Of a DNA stretch of 64,000 nucleotides, positions 42,582 through 51,306 are shown in pieces. This DNA comes from an uncultured Paracoccaceae bacterium (GTDB lineage Bacteria > Pseudomonadota > Alphaproteobacteria > Rhodobacterales > Rhodobacteraceae), in NCBI GenBank assembly GCA_947500135.1, contig CANMQX010000010.1:62001-126000 (forward strand), written 5' to 3'. The first letter of the stretch is position 1. Each line of letters opens with the position of its first letter. A model generated the notes under the pieces. The model worked only from the letters and a program-made list of their open reading frames with translations. It ran no database searches and was not told the DNA's origin. Position numbers and translations under genes: made by a program.

Positions 42582-45494
42582 TCAGGACCGCAACCTTTCG
42601 CCTGCTGCATCGTAATGAATGGGTGGCGTGACGCGGGCCGCGATCACCTTGTCTTTCAGGCGCGCACGGACGGTTTCGCCGTGGCGGCTATGCCCGTTTT
42701 CAAGCAAGGCCAGACCAACCCAACGATCATGCACCGTGCTGTAAACACATGCCGTCACCAACCCTTCGGTGGGTTTTCGTTCGCCGCCTGGGGTCAATGG
42801 CGCACCTTCGGGGATCATCTGATCAGGTTCAGGCAAGATGCCGACCAGTTCACGCCGATTGGTGGTGCCGGACCGCCGGATTGCCACCGCATGTTTACCC
42901 AGATAATCGGTTTTCTTTTTGGACATCGCCCAGCCCAAGCCAAGGTCATAAGGGTCGACGGTTCCGTCCACCTCGTGGCCCAATGACAGGAACCCTTTCT
43001 CGACGCGCAAGACATGGTTCGCCTCGGATCCGATGGGTGCGATCCCAAATGGCGCGCCTGCCGTCATGATCTTGTCCCATAGCGCGGGCAGGTGGCGGGG
43101 GGCGACATTGACCTCGAATGACAGCTCGCCCGTGAAGCTGACCCGCACCAAACGCGCCGGGATACCTGCAACATGGCCGTCTGCAAAACCCATGAAGGGC
43201 AGCGCAGCAGGGGAGATATCGATATCCGTTCCCAATGCCTGCATCACGTCGCGCGCAAGAGGCCCGCAGATCGTCGCGTTATTCCATTGGCTTGTGACTG
43301 TGGTGACAAAGACGTTCCAGTCTGGAAACTGCGTTTGCAGCAATTCCTCAAAATGGCTGTTCATCGCATCAGCATGGCCGGTGGAGGTTGAAACGATCCA
43401 CCGATGTTCGGACAGCCGCAATGCAACCCCATCGTCAATGATCAGCCCATCATCGGACAGCATCAGCCCATAACGCCCGTGCCCCGGCTTCAGCGTGGAC
43501 ATGATGTTGGTATAGATGTGATCCAGAAAGCGGCCCACATCGCGGCCCTTGAATTCGAACGTGCCCAGGGGCGAACCGTCATAGACGCCAACCCCGTTGC
43601 GCACGATCCGGCATTCGCGGTTGACCGTTTCCTGAAAGCTTTCGCCGGGTTGCGGGAAATATCCGGGCCGCCGCCAACGCGCCCCGGATTCATACATGAA
43701 GGCCCCGTTTTTGATGTTCCAAGCGGTCAACGGCGTGTGCCGATAGGGCAGAACAACGCTGTCTTCGCGCAACCCGCCGATGGCCCCAAAAGAAACTGGT
43801 GTGTAGGGTGACCGGAACGTCGTTGTCCCCAGTTCTTCCAATGGCGCGCCTTGCTGCATCGCCACTGTCCCAATGATATTGATATTGCCGGTCTTGCCCT
43901 GATCAATCCCCATCCCGCCGGTCGTGTAGCGTTTGACATGTTCCACATTGTCATAGCCTTCGCGCAGGGCCAGATGCACATCATCGACGGTGACATCATT
44001 CTGGATGTCCAGAAAGGCCTTGTCCCTGCCCTGCTCTACCCGCCAAAGCGGGGTGACGGCATAGATCAGATCGGCTGATGTTGGGATATCTGGCATGGTT
44101 ATGCCAGCCGCATCTGCACCTGCCCGAGCCCCACTGCCCAAGGCATCGGCCAGTGTCATCTGCCCATTGGTAGCCCCGACGCTGGTTGCATCCTGTGCGG
44201 CCTGATCCGGCAGAAAGCTGGTCAGCGTGTCGTCATAGCGCAAATTCCCCCGCGATTGCGACCACAGATGCACTGCGGGGTTCCAGCCGCCGGAATGCGC
44301 CAACAGGTCGCAAGTGATCTGTCGTGATGCACCACCATCCACGGGGGCAATGGTCACGCCCCGCACCTGACGCGCCCCCCTTGCACCGGTCACGACATGC
44401 CCGGCCAGAACATCGACATCTTCCACCAAGGTACGGGCCTCTTCCGGAACATCCGTCCGGCTGTCGATAATCGCCGCAACGGTGATCCCGGCTGCGGTCA
44501 GATCGGCGGCCACCGCATAAGCGGAGTTGTTGTTTGTGAACACCACGGCCCGCTGCCCCGGACGCACCCCATATCGGTTCACATAGGTCTGCGCGGCAGA
44601 GGCCAGCATCACACCTGGTCGGTCATTGTTGCCAAAGACCAGCATCCGTTCAATCGCGCCGGTCGCGCAGATGACTTGGCCCGCTCGAACACGCCAGTTA
44701 CGTTCCAGCAGGCTTGGATTATCTGGCGCGCGTTCGTTGACCATCAGGTAGTTGTGTTCGCGATAGGCCCAGACCGTCGCATTTTGCAGATGGGTGACAT
44801 TGGGCAAGGTTGCGAGTTCATCCACGACGGCTTTCACCCAGCCCAGCGCCGGTGTGCCGCCGATTGTCAGCCGCCGGTTCAGCAGGCTGCCGCCCGCCTC
44901 TGTCGCTTCATCCGCGATCATTACCCGCAAGCCTGCACGGCCAGCGGTTGAGGCGGCCATCAACCCCGCAGGACCAGCGCCCGCGATCAACAGATCACAA
45001 TGCGCAAAACGGTTTTCAAAATGGCCTTGTTCGGGCGGTGCGGCCGGGGCAGCAGCCAGGCCAGCCGCCTTGCGGATCGTGGGTTCATAAAGATGCCAAC
45101 CCGGCCATTTGAAGGTTTTGTAGTAAAACCCTGCCGGGATAAATCGGCCAATCAATTGGTTGATCGCCCCCAGATCAAAGCCCGGCGATGGCCAGCAATT
45201 CACCGACTTTGCGATCAGGCCGTCACGCAACGGGACGGTGGTTGCGGGGCGGTTGCCGCTGGCGTCATCGCCCAGCAATTCCACCAGTGTTGATGGTTCC
45301 TCAACCCCGGCACCAATAATCCCGCGTGGCCGGTGGTATTTGAAACTGCGGGCGGTGAGCCGGACGCGATTGGCCAAAAGGGCCGAAGCCAGCGTATCGC
45401 CAGCAAACCCTTGCAAACGGCGCCCGTTGAACGTGAAATTAAGCGGCCTGTCACGATCAATCCGGCCGCCAGTATCCATGCGGTTACTCGGCAT
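42582..45494 (-). CDS. soxA: Sarcosine oxidase alpha subunit (SoxA)
   Basis: A 970-residue alpha subunit that binds NAD and folate: the N-terminal ferredoxin-like part 'LNFTFNGRRLQGFAGDTLAS' and 'SFKYHRPRGIIGAG', the NAD loop 'LLIAGAGPAGLMAASTAGRA' (about 172-191), and a C-terminal GcvT-like folate domain with 'YDGSPLGTFEFKGRDVGRFL' and 'RVSFTGELSFEVNV'. This subunit passes the methylene group from the demethylated amine to tetrahydrofolate. ATG 45494 is chosen for its GGAAGG site, overlapping soxD by 11 bases; ATG 45479 is the alternative. It could equally be the large subunit of N-methylglutamate dehydrogenase. Confidence 0.92.
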   Translation of the reverse strand: MPSNRMDTGGRIDRDRPLNFTFNGRRLQGFAGDTLASALLANRVRLTARSFKYHRPRGIIGAGVEEPSTLVELLGDDASGNRPATTVPLRDGLIAKSVNCWPSPGFDLGAINQLIGRFIPAGFYYKTFKWPGWHLYEPTIRKAAGLAAAPAAPPEQGHFENRFAHCDLLIAGAGPAGLMAASTAGRAGLRVMIADEATEAGGSLLNRRLTIGGTPALGWVKAVVDELATLPNVTHLQNATVWAYREHNYLMVNERAPDNPSLLERNWRVRAGQVICATGAIERMLVFGNNDRPGVMLASAAQTYVNRYGVRPGQRAVVFTNNNSAYAVAADLTAAGITVAAIIDSRTDVPEEARTLVEDVDVLAGHVVTGARGARQVRGVTIAPVDGGASRQITCDLLAHSGGWNPAVHLWSQSRGNLRYDDTLTSFLPDQAAQDATSVGATNGQMTLADALGSGARAGADAAGITMPDIPTSADLIYAVTPLWRVEQGRDKAFLDIQNDVTVDDVHLALREGYDNVEHVKRYTTGGMGIDQGKTGNINIIGTVAMQQGAPLEELGTTTFRSPYTPVSFGAIGGLREDSVVLPYRHTPLTAWNIKNGAFMYESGARWRRPGYFPQPGESFQETVNRECRIVRNGVGVYDGSPLGTFEFKGRDVGRFLDHIYTNIMSTLKPGHGRYGLMLSDDGLIIDDGVALRLSEHRWIVSTSTGHADAMNSHFEELLQTQFPDWNVFVTTVTSQWNNATICGPLARDVMQALGTDIDISPAALPFMGFADGHVAGIPARLVRVSFTGELSFEVNVAPRHLPALWDKIMTAGAPFGIAPIGSEANHVLRVEKGFLSLGHEVDGTVDPYDLGLGWAMSKKKTDYLGKHAVAIRRSGTTNRRELVGILPEPDQMIPEGAPLTPGGERKPTEGLVTACVYSTVHDRWVGLALLENGHSRHGETVRARLKDKVIAARVTPPIHYDAAGERLRS

Positions 45495-45741
45495 CGGCGG
45501 GGCCTTCCACGATGTCATGCGTGCGGGTGTCGCGCCAGATAGTCAGCCACATCCCGCAACCTTTGACATGCCACCACCGCTCCTGCACCGGGCCCAGTGG
45601 ATTTGGCACCTGCGTCAGATAGGCGACCCATTCCCCTTCGCTAACGGTGTTTGGATCAGGGCGGTCAGGCTTAACCGGGCCACCAAAGGCGAACTCAGCC
45701 TCATTGCGCGAGCCGCAGAATGGGCAGGGAATGTTCATCAT
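45484..45741 (-). CDS. soxD: Sarcosine oxidase delta subunit (SoxD)
   Basis: An 85-residue zinc subunit with ligands Cys-x2-Cys in 'IPCPFCGSRNEAEF' and His/Cys in 'WWHVKGCGMWLTIWRDT'. GGAGGG seven bases before ATG 45741 is a strong ribosome site. It lies 12 bases after soxB and overlaps soxA, in the usual soxBDAG order. Confidence 0.94.
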   Translation of the reverse strand: MMNIPCPFCGSRNEAEFAFGGPVKPDRPDPNTVSEGEWVAYLTQVPNPLGPVQERWWHVKGCGMWLTIWRDTRTHDIVEGPADAE

Positions 45742-45753
45742 ATTAGTGCCCTC

Positions 45754-47007
45754 CTATCTGGCTGTTGTCGTGCCGCTTTCCATCACGTAATCAAGGTGAC
45801 GGAACCGCTTCAGGGTGAATTTCGACATCAGATCATGGGGCCGACCCGTCGCCACTAGATGGGCCAGGGTCAGGCCACCGGCCGGGATCGCCTTGTAGCC
45901 GCCCCACCACCCAGCAGTGATAAAGAGCCCCGGCACATCGGTCTGATCCATGATCGGCGACGCATCATGCGCGATATCCAGATGCCCGCCCCATTGGCGC
46001 AACAGCTTGAGCTTTTTGAACGACGGAAACAGCGACAGCATGGCCGTGACCGTGTCCTCGAACACATGTTGTTTGATGTCACGACGGAACGACTGGCCCA
46101 TATCGGGGGCACCGCCGATCACCATCTCGCCCTTGTCTGACTGGCTGAAATAGAACCCCGCATCGGGACAATTCACGATCACATCAACCAGTGGTTTCAC
46201 CGGCTCTGACACAAAAGCGGTCAGGTTCATCGTTCGCAGGGGGAGTTTCAGCCCCGCCGTTTCGGTCAGCGTTGTTGTATGGCCGGATACGGCGACGACA
46301 ACTTTGGGCGCCCGCACCAGACCGCGATTGGTCTGGACGCCATTGATCCGTCCGTCCGCCCCGCGCAACAGGTTTTCAACGGCTGTCTGCTGATGAATTT
46401 CGACGCCCATCGCGTCAATCGCGCGGGCATAGCCCCAAGCCACAGCATCGTGTCGGTTCACGCCTGCATCTGTATGCACCATACCCCCGATGATCGGCAG
46501 GCGCGCGTCAAGGCCGCCGCCTGTCAGGGCGGGAATGCGGCGGCGCAACGCGTCTACTGATATCTGTTCATAGGTTGAACCATAGATATCCATGGTCAAC
46601 TGCCGCCGCCGCAATTCGCGCATCTTGGGATAGGTTTGCACGACGTCGACCATCGTGCGCTTGGAATGCATCATGTTGAAGTTCAACGCCTTGGTCAGCC
46701 CCTCATAGAGCGCGACGGATTTGACGTAGAACGGGATCGACGCATCACGCATGTAGTTGGACCGGATCGTGACCGTGTTGCGGGCGATATTCCCGCCACC
46801 CAGCCACCCGCGCTCCAATATGGCAACATTGGTGATCCCGTGATCCTTGGCCAGATGATAGGCAGTCGCCAGCCCGTGACCACCTGCGCCAATGATGATA
46901 ACGTCATAGGCGTCTTTCAGCGGCGGGCAGCGCCATGCACGTGGCCAGGTTGTATGCCGGTTCAGCCCATGACGCAGTAGGGCAGCAGCGGAATATTTTT
47001 GCATCAT
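45754..47007 (-). CDS. soxB: Sarcosine oxidase beta subunit (SoxB)
   Basis: A 417-residue flavin subunit that oxidises the N-methyl amine. FAD loop: 'VIIIGAGGHGLATAYHLAKD' (about 36-55); 'GWLGGGNIARNTVTIRSNY' follows. The segment 'GGMVHTDAG' followed by 'RHDAVAWG' is where these enzymes carry covalent FMN on a His. C-terminal 'GWWGGYKAIPAGG' closes the active site. No Shine-Dalgarno is visible; a TTGACC box, 17 bases and AAATAT place the transcription start at or next to the ATG at 47007, suggesting a leaderless message. The exact ATG (47007 or 47004) is uncertain. Divergent from an XRE-cupin regulator. Confidence 0.9.
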   Translation of the reverse strand: MMQKYSAAALLRHGLNRHTTWPRAWRCPPLKDAYDVIIIGAGGHGLATAYHLAKDHGITNVAILERGWLGGGNIARNTVTIRSNYMRDASIPFYVKSVALYEGLTKALNFNMMHSKRTMVDVVQTYPKMRELRRRQLTMDIYGSTYEQISVDALRRRIPALTGGGLDARLPIIGGMVHTDAGVNRHDAVAWGYARAIDAMGVEIHQQTAVENLLRGADGRINGVQTNRGLVRAPKVVVAVSGHTTTLTETAGLKLPLRTMNLTAFVSEPVKPLVDVIVNCPDAGFYFSQSDKGEMVIGGAPDMGQSFRRDIKQHVFEDTVTAMLSLFPSFKKLKLLRQWGGHLDIAHDASPIMDQTDVPGLFITAGWWGGYKAIPAGGLTLAHLVATGRPHDLMSKFTLKRFRHLDYVMESGTTTAR

Positions 47008-47013
47008 GGGCAT

Positions 47014-47042
47014 ATATTTTATTATGAGTAATGACAGGTCAA
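47014..47042 (-). promoter_or_regulatory. Likely soxB promoter
   Basis: On the - strand TTGACC (47037-47042 complement), a 17-base spacer and AAATAT (47014-47019 complement). The start site would fall about seven bases on, at the soxB ATG. The same 73-base gap drives the divergent XRE-cupin regulator. Confidence 0.55.
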
Positions 47043-47080
47043 GCATTTCTCGAAAGCGAATTCAGCGATGAGGCAGGTAA

Positions 47081-47659
47081 ATGAACAAGAACAAGCAGAT
47101 TGAGGTTGCGGTCGGGCAAACCGTCAAACGGCTGCGCCTTGCACGCGGCAAAACGGTGACTTCCCTGTCGGCGCAGGCCGGGATCAGCCAAGCGATGATC
47201 AGCCGGATTGAGAAAGGGCAAGTCTCACCATCGCTGGCGACATTGGCCGCATTGGCAGAGGCGTTGGAGGTTCCGGTCATGGCCCTGATGGCGCAGGCAA
47301 ATGACACCAGCGATGTGCATCACGTAAAAGCCGGACAAGGATTGCCGTCGCATCGGGTCGCGCAGGATCATGTGCATGAATATCTGCTACTGGGCAAACA
47401 TGGCGGGCCGGGCGGCACCTTTCAATCGGCCCGGATCAGGATCACGGCTGATCAGGCTGGGACCTTGCCCCGTTACCAACATGAAGGGTATGCGTTTATC
47501 TATGTCATCTCGGGCGCCGCGGTTTACACCTGCGGGCCGGAACGGTTTGACCTGTCGCCGGGTGACACGCTGAGCTTTGACACAAAGCTGGACCACGGTT
47601 TTGCCGAGATCACCGGCACCTATATCGAGTTCATTACGGTATCTGCGCGCCCGGATTAA
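47081..47659 (+). CDS. XRE-cupin transcriptional regulator
   Basis: A 192-residue regulator with an N-terminal XRE helix-turn-helix ('TVTSLSAQAGISQAMISRIE' type, residues about 20-62, here KTVTSLSAQAGIS then QAMISRIEKGQVSPS) and a C-terminal cupin sensor domain ('HEGYAFIYVISGAAVYTC', 'DLSPGDTLSFDTKLDHGF'). Relatives control amine, amino-acid and polyamine use. It is divergent from soxB with 73 bases between starts, so it most likely controls the sox operon and perhaps the ABC importer. Convergent, one base apart, with the importer's last gene. Confidence 0.9.
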   Translation: MNKNKQIEVAVGQTVKRLRLARGKTVTSLSAQAGISQAMISRIEKGQVSPSLATLAALAEALEVPVMALMAQANDTSDVHHVKAGQGLPSHRVAQDHVHEYLLLGKHGGPGGTFQSARIRITADQAGTLPRYQHEGYAFIYVISGAAVYTCGPERFDLSPGDTLSFDTKLDHGFAEITGTYIEFITVSARPD

Positions 47660-47660
47660 A

Positions 47661-48551
47661 CTATCGCTGGTCGGACCGTTTTTCGAACCGGGCGAAGAGC
47701 CTGCTTAACCCGAAACAGACTATGAAATAAAACGCCGCCGTTGTAATCCACGCCTCGAATATCATGCGGGACGAGGCGACAAGTTCGACCGTCTTGTAGG
47801 TCAGTTCCTGCACTGAAATCAGCGAAATGATGGAGCTGTCCTTGATCAATGTGATGAACTGGTTGGCCATGGGCGGCACAACCTTTTTCATCGCCTGCGG
47901 CAGCACGATGTAGCGTAGCTCCTGCGTCCGGCTCATCCCGATGGATCGCGCGGCCTCTCGCTGACCTTTGGGCACGGACTGAATACCCGCCCTAACAATT
48001 TCACCGACAAAGGCGCTTTCAAACAGGGCCAGAACGATCACCCCGGAAATCAAGGAAGGAAAGCGGCGCATATCGCCAAAGAAAAGCTCCCACAGCCAGA
48101 TATCATCCTGCCGGGCGATCCCGCGCGACCAGCGCGCAAGGTCCAGCGCGTCGATCAGTTGCTGCGAGAGAAAGAAGAAGAAGATGAAGACCACAACGAC
48201 CGGTGGGATATTGCGCAGGAATTCCAGATAGGTCCGGGCCAGCATGCGCACAGTCAGGTTTGCCGAACAGCGTGCAACGCCCAAAATCGTGCCAAGGATC
48301 AAGGCCAGAATGCTGGCATAGATGCTGATCCGAATGGTGGCGGTCAGGCCCTGCAACAGCAGATTGGCAAAGTATTCCTCGCGGCCCGTATGCCAACCGA
48401 CGATATAGCCGGGGATCAGTTCCCAGCGCCATTTGTAGTTCAGGGTGCCCTCAATCGCATACCAAATATAGCCGAAGAACGCGATCAGCACTGCCGCGAT
48501 CAGGTAATCTGGCCATTTCAGTCGTTGAACGAAACTGCGCACCGGTGGCAT
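47661..48551 (-). CDS. Polar amino-acid ABC transporter permease
   Basis: A 296-residue permease of the HisM/GlnP type with about six helices and the EAA loop 'GQREAARSIGMSRTQELRYI' followed by 'VLPQAMKKVVPPMANQF'. The N-terminal 70 residues include an extra helix and a 30-residue periplasmic loop. It is the last gene of the importer operon, separated from the solute-binding gene by a strong hairpin. Pairs with the second permease upstream. Confidence 0.92.
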   Translation of the reverse strand: MPPVRSFVQRLKWPDYLIAAVLIAFFGYIWYAIEGTLNYKWRWELIPGYIVGWHTGREEYFANLLLQGLTATIRISIYASILALILGTILGVARCSANLTVRMLARTYLEFLRNIPPVVVVFIFFFFLSQQLIDALDLARWSRGIARQDDIWLWELFFGDMRRFPSLISGVIVLALFESAFVGEIVRAGIQSVPKGQREAARSIGMSRTQELRYIVLPQAMKKVVPPMANQFITLIKDSSIISLISVQELTYKTVELVASSRMIFEAWITTAAFYFIVCFGLSRLFARFEKRSDQR

Positions 48552-48560
48552 CCCTGTTGC

Positions 48561-48590
48561 GATCCGGGGGCGGTCAGACGCCCCCGGATC
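48561..48590 (-). promoter_or_regulatory. Intercistronic hairpin after the amino-acid-binding gene
   Basis: A perfect 12-bp GC-rich stem GATCCGGGGGCG / CGCCCCCGGATC with a six-base loop, beginning 10 bases past the solute-binding gene stop and ending before the second permease gene. No T run follows on either strand, so mRNA stabilisation or partial read-through control is more likely than full termination. Confidence 0.8.
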
Positions 48591-48599
48591 ATCAGACGT

Positions 48600-49433
48600 T
48601 TATTGGGCGACCTGATCGGCCCATTCTTCGCCAACAAACCAATAATCGTGACGTTCCTGCAACCAACCAGACCGCCAGTTCTGCGCAATCCAGTTGTTGA
48701 AAAAGTTCATCGCGTCCGCGTCCCCTTTACGGACGGCGAACGCTTCACCACGTGGGTCATACAGGTTATCAAACGGTACAATCAGCGTTTCGGGGTTGCG
48801 CCCGGCTTCGCGGTTTGGTGTTGGTTGCGCCGCCATGGAAGCATGCGCGTTTCCGTTCAGCACCTCTTGGGTGGATGCGCCATCCTCATCAAACAAAAGC
48901 AGGGTGGCATCGGGGAAGTTCTTCGCGATGACCGATGCCGGGGTTGCACCGCGACGGGCGGCAAATGTCACATCAGGGCTGTTGAAATCCTCTAGCGACA
49001 TACCTTCCGTCATCGATTTATTGGCAAGGATCGCAAGGCCCGAATAGGCATACGGGTCCGAGAAATTGACCGTCAGGTTCCGTTGCGCGGTCACAGACAT
49101 GCCGGAAATGATGACGTCGAAATTACCCGATACCAGCGCTGGGATAATCCCGTCCCATGCGGTGGGGACAAACTCAACTTCGACGCCCATGTCTTCAGCC
49201 AGCTTGCGACCGACGTCGAGTTCGAACCCGATCAGTTCGCCATTCTTGTCGCGCATGGACCACGGTACAAACAGCGACAGACCGATACGGATCACGCCAT
49301 CTTGCTTGATCGTCTCAATCACGGATTCGCTGGATAACTCCTGCGTGGCGCTTTGCGCCGATGCAGGCAGGGCAAGGCTAGCGGCAGCAGTGGCGGCAAG
49401 GGCCAGCCCGAATAATCTTCTTGGCAGTCTCAT
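48600..49433 (-). CDS. Amino-acid ABC transporter solute-binding protein
   Basis: A 277-residue periplasmic binding protein of family 3, signal peptide 'RRLFGLALAATAAASLALPA' (cleavage near ASAQS). Family marks: 'GVIRIGLSLFVPWSMRDKNG', 'ELIGFELDVGRKLAEDMGVE', 'LVSGNFDVIISGMSVTAQRN'. The Arg of the last motif and the Asp in 'LLFDEDG' usually clamp the alpha-amino acid. GGAG lies seven bases before ATG 49433. Substrate unknown; an amino acid or N-methyl amino acid fits the neighbours. Confidence 0.93.
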   Translation of the reverse strand: MRLPRRLFGLALAATAAASLALPASAQSATQELSSESVIETIKQDGVIRIGLSLFVPWSMRDKNGELIGFELDVGRKLAEDMGVEVEFVPTAWDGIIPALVSGNFDVIISGMSVTAQRNLTVNFSDPYAYSGLAILANKSMTEGMSLEDFNSPDVTFAARRGATPASVIAKNFPDATLLLFDEDGASTQEVLNGNAHASMAAQPTPNREAGRNPETLIVPFDNLYDPRGEAFAVRKGDADAMNFFNNWIAQNWRSGWLQERHDYWFVGEEWADQVAQ

Positions 49434-49472
49434 GGTATTCTCCTTGTTGGGAAAAGCGGTTGTTCTTGGGGT

Positions 49473-50315
49473 TTATTGGTCAACGTCATATCTCCGCTCA
49501 AGATAGGTGACGCCGATAGAAAGGATCAACGTGACAACCATGTAGACAATGGCGACGGTGAACCAGATTTCGAAGCTCATGTAAGTGTCGGAAATGATGT
49601 TGCGGCCAAAGGTGGTGAGTTCCGCGACCGCAATCACACTGACAATCGCCGATGACTTGATCAGGTGCACCACCTCGCCGGTCATTGGTGGCAACATGAA
49701 CCGCACGGATTGGGGCAGGATGATGTAGCGATAGGTTTGTGATGTGGTCATCCCGATGGATTTTGCAGCCTCCCACTGGCCTTGGGCCACCGCGTTGATG
49801 CCTGCGCGCAGGATTTCGGAGATCAAGGCGGAGTGGAAAACAGCGAGGGTCAGAATAGACGCGGTGTAACGGTCAAGGCCGAAAATCGGACCCAGGACAT
49901 AGTAAAAAAGGTAAAGCAGCACCAATAGCGGAATGTTGCGGATGAATTCCAGAAACCCGACAGCCACTGCCGACCCGATGACCAGACCAGACAGACGCAG
50001 CAAAGCCACCAAAAGCCCCAGAACGCTGGCCAGTACAAAGGCCGTTATCGACAATTGCAGCGTGGCACCAAGGCCGATCAGCAATTCGCCCGGCTGAAAC
50101 CCGTCATCCGTAAAACTGTAAAGATACTGTGGAATGCGATACCATTGCCAATTGTACCCCATGTTTTGCGCGCCGGTATATGACCCCCAAGCAATCAGCC
50201 CGATCACGGCCAGATAGATCGCCACCGATACCGATACTGACCCAAAGAACCGTTGGATTGCGGGTCGTTCGGGCAGTGCCTGACCTTTGAGGATGGGTGT
50301 TTCAGTCAAACTCAT
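49473..50315 (-). CDS. Polar amino-acid ABC transporter permease
   Basis: A 280-residue permease of the HisQ/GlnP type. The EAA loop is 'AQGQWEAAKSIGMTTSQTYR' followed by 'IILPQSVRFMLPPMTGEV'. Like its partner it has an extra N-terminal helix and a periplasmic insert. Two bases separate it from the ATPase gene and 39 from the solute-binding gene. Confidence 0.92.
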   Translation of the reverse strand: MSLTETPILKGQALPERPAIQRFFGSVSVSVAIYLAVIGLIAWGSYTGAQNMGYNWQWYRIPQYLYSFTDDGFQPGELLIGLGATLQLSITAFVLASVLGLLVALLRLSGLVIGSAVAVGFLEFIRNIPLLVLLYLFYYVLGPIFGLDRYTASILTLAVFHSALISEILRAGINAVAQGQWEAAKSIGMTTSQTYRYIILPQSVRFMLPPMTGEVVHLIKSSAIVSVIAVAELTTFGRNIISDTYMSFEIWFTVAIVYMVVTLILSIGVTYLERRYDVDQ

Positions 50316-50317
50316 GG

Positions 50318-51064
50318 TCAGTGTTCCAGAATCTGATCAAGAAAGATCCGGCAGCGTTCGCTGGACGGGTTCGTGAAGAACTGATCAGGGGGCGAGGTTT
50401 CGACGATCCTTCCGTCCTCCATGAACACCATCGTATCGGCCACCTTGCGTGCAAAGCCCATTTCGTGGGTCACAACCACCATCGTCATGCCAGTGTTGGC
50501 CAGTTCGACCATGACATCCAAGACCTCGTTGATCATCTCGGGATCCAAGGCGGATGTCGGTTCATCAAACAGCATGATCCGCGTTTCCATGCACAAAGAC
50601 CGGGCAATGGCGACACGTTGCTGTTGGCCGCCCGACAGTTGCGACGGATACTTATTGGCCTGTTCCGGGATATGAACCCGATCAAGATATTTGCGCGCGG
50701 TTTCTTCGGCCTCTTGCTGCCCGATCCTGCGGACCTTCATCGGCCCGATTGTCAGGTTCTCAAGCACCGTCAGATGCGGAAACAGATTGAATTGCTGGAA
50801 CACCATGCCGACTTCCTGACGCAGCTCACGGATTTCCTTGGCATGTTCGTGTACTTCGATCCCATCGATGACCAGTTTGCCGGAATTATGCCACTCCAAC
50901 CCGTTGAAACACCGGATCAGTGTCGATTTTCCAGACCCGGATGGGCCACAAATCACCATCTTCTGACCTTGATGCACGGTCAGGTTCACATCCTTCAGCG
51001 CATGAAAGTCGCCATAGAATTTATCAAGGTTTGTAGCGTCGATGATGGGCGCGGTCTGGGTCAT
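50318..51064 (-). CDS. Polar amino-acid ABC transporter ATP-binding protein
   Basis: A 248-residue ATPase of the GlnQ/HisP type: Walker A 'GPSGSGKSTLI', Q loop 'VGMVFQQFNLFPHL', signature 'LSGGQQQR', Walker B 'IMLFDEPTSALDPE', switch 'VVTHEMGFA'. The start is placed at ATG 51064; a reading extended to 51499 has no ATPase similarity and crosses the control region. First gene of the four-gene importer operon. Confidence 0.94.
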   Translation of the reverse strand: MTQTAPIIDATNLDKFYGDFHALKDVNLTVHQGQKMVICGPSGSGKSTLIRCFNGLEWHNSGKLVIDGIEVHEHAKEIRELRQEVGMVFQQFNLFPHLTVLENLTIGPMKVRRIGQQEAEETARKYLDRVHIPEQANKYPSQLSGGQQQRVAIARSLCMETRIMLFDEPTSALDPEMINEVLDVMVELANTGMTMVVVTHEMGFARKVADTMVFMEDGRIVETSPPDQFFTNPSSERCRIFLDQILEH

Positions 51065-51212
51065 GGCTGACCTGTCATGCTGCGCAGAAAGAAGCGAACA
51101 GCCGCGTACCATTGATGGCGGACCAAGCGCGGGAGCGGCAGGGATATGGAGCGTGACAAGCAGACAAGGGTCGAAGCCCCCAAAAAGAATTGTTGCACTT
51201 TGTTTAATATCG

Positions 51213-51237
51213 TTGCGTAATACGCAATATCCGTCAA
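51213..51237 (-). promoter_or_regulatory. Promoter/operator of the amino-acid importer operon
   Basis: A perfect 15-bp palindrome TTGCGTA-A-TACGCAA (51213-51227) lies five bases downstream, on the - strand, of a TTGACG box (51232-51237 complement), so it would occupy the spacer and -10 region. It is placed to repress the importer operon; it may also act on the divergent AhpD-like gene at 51307. The binding protein is unknown; the nearby XRE-cupin regulators are candidates. No other signal was seen in 51065-51306. Confidence 0.6.
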
Positions 51238-51306
51238 TGAAAATCTGACAATCAGGGCGTAGTTTGCGCCAATACATCGCAGCACTGATCAAAAAGGAAG
51301 CGCACC

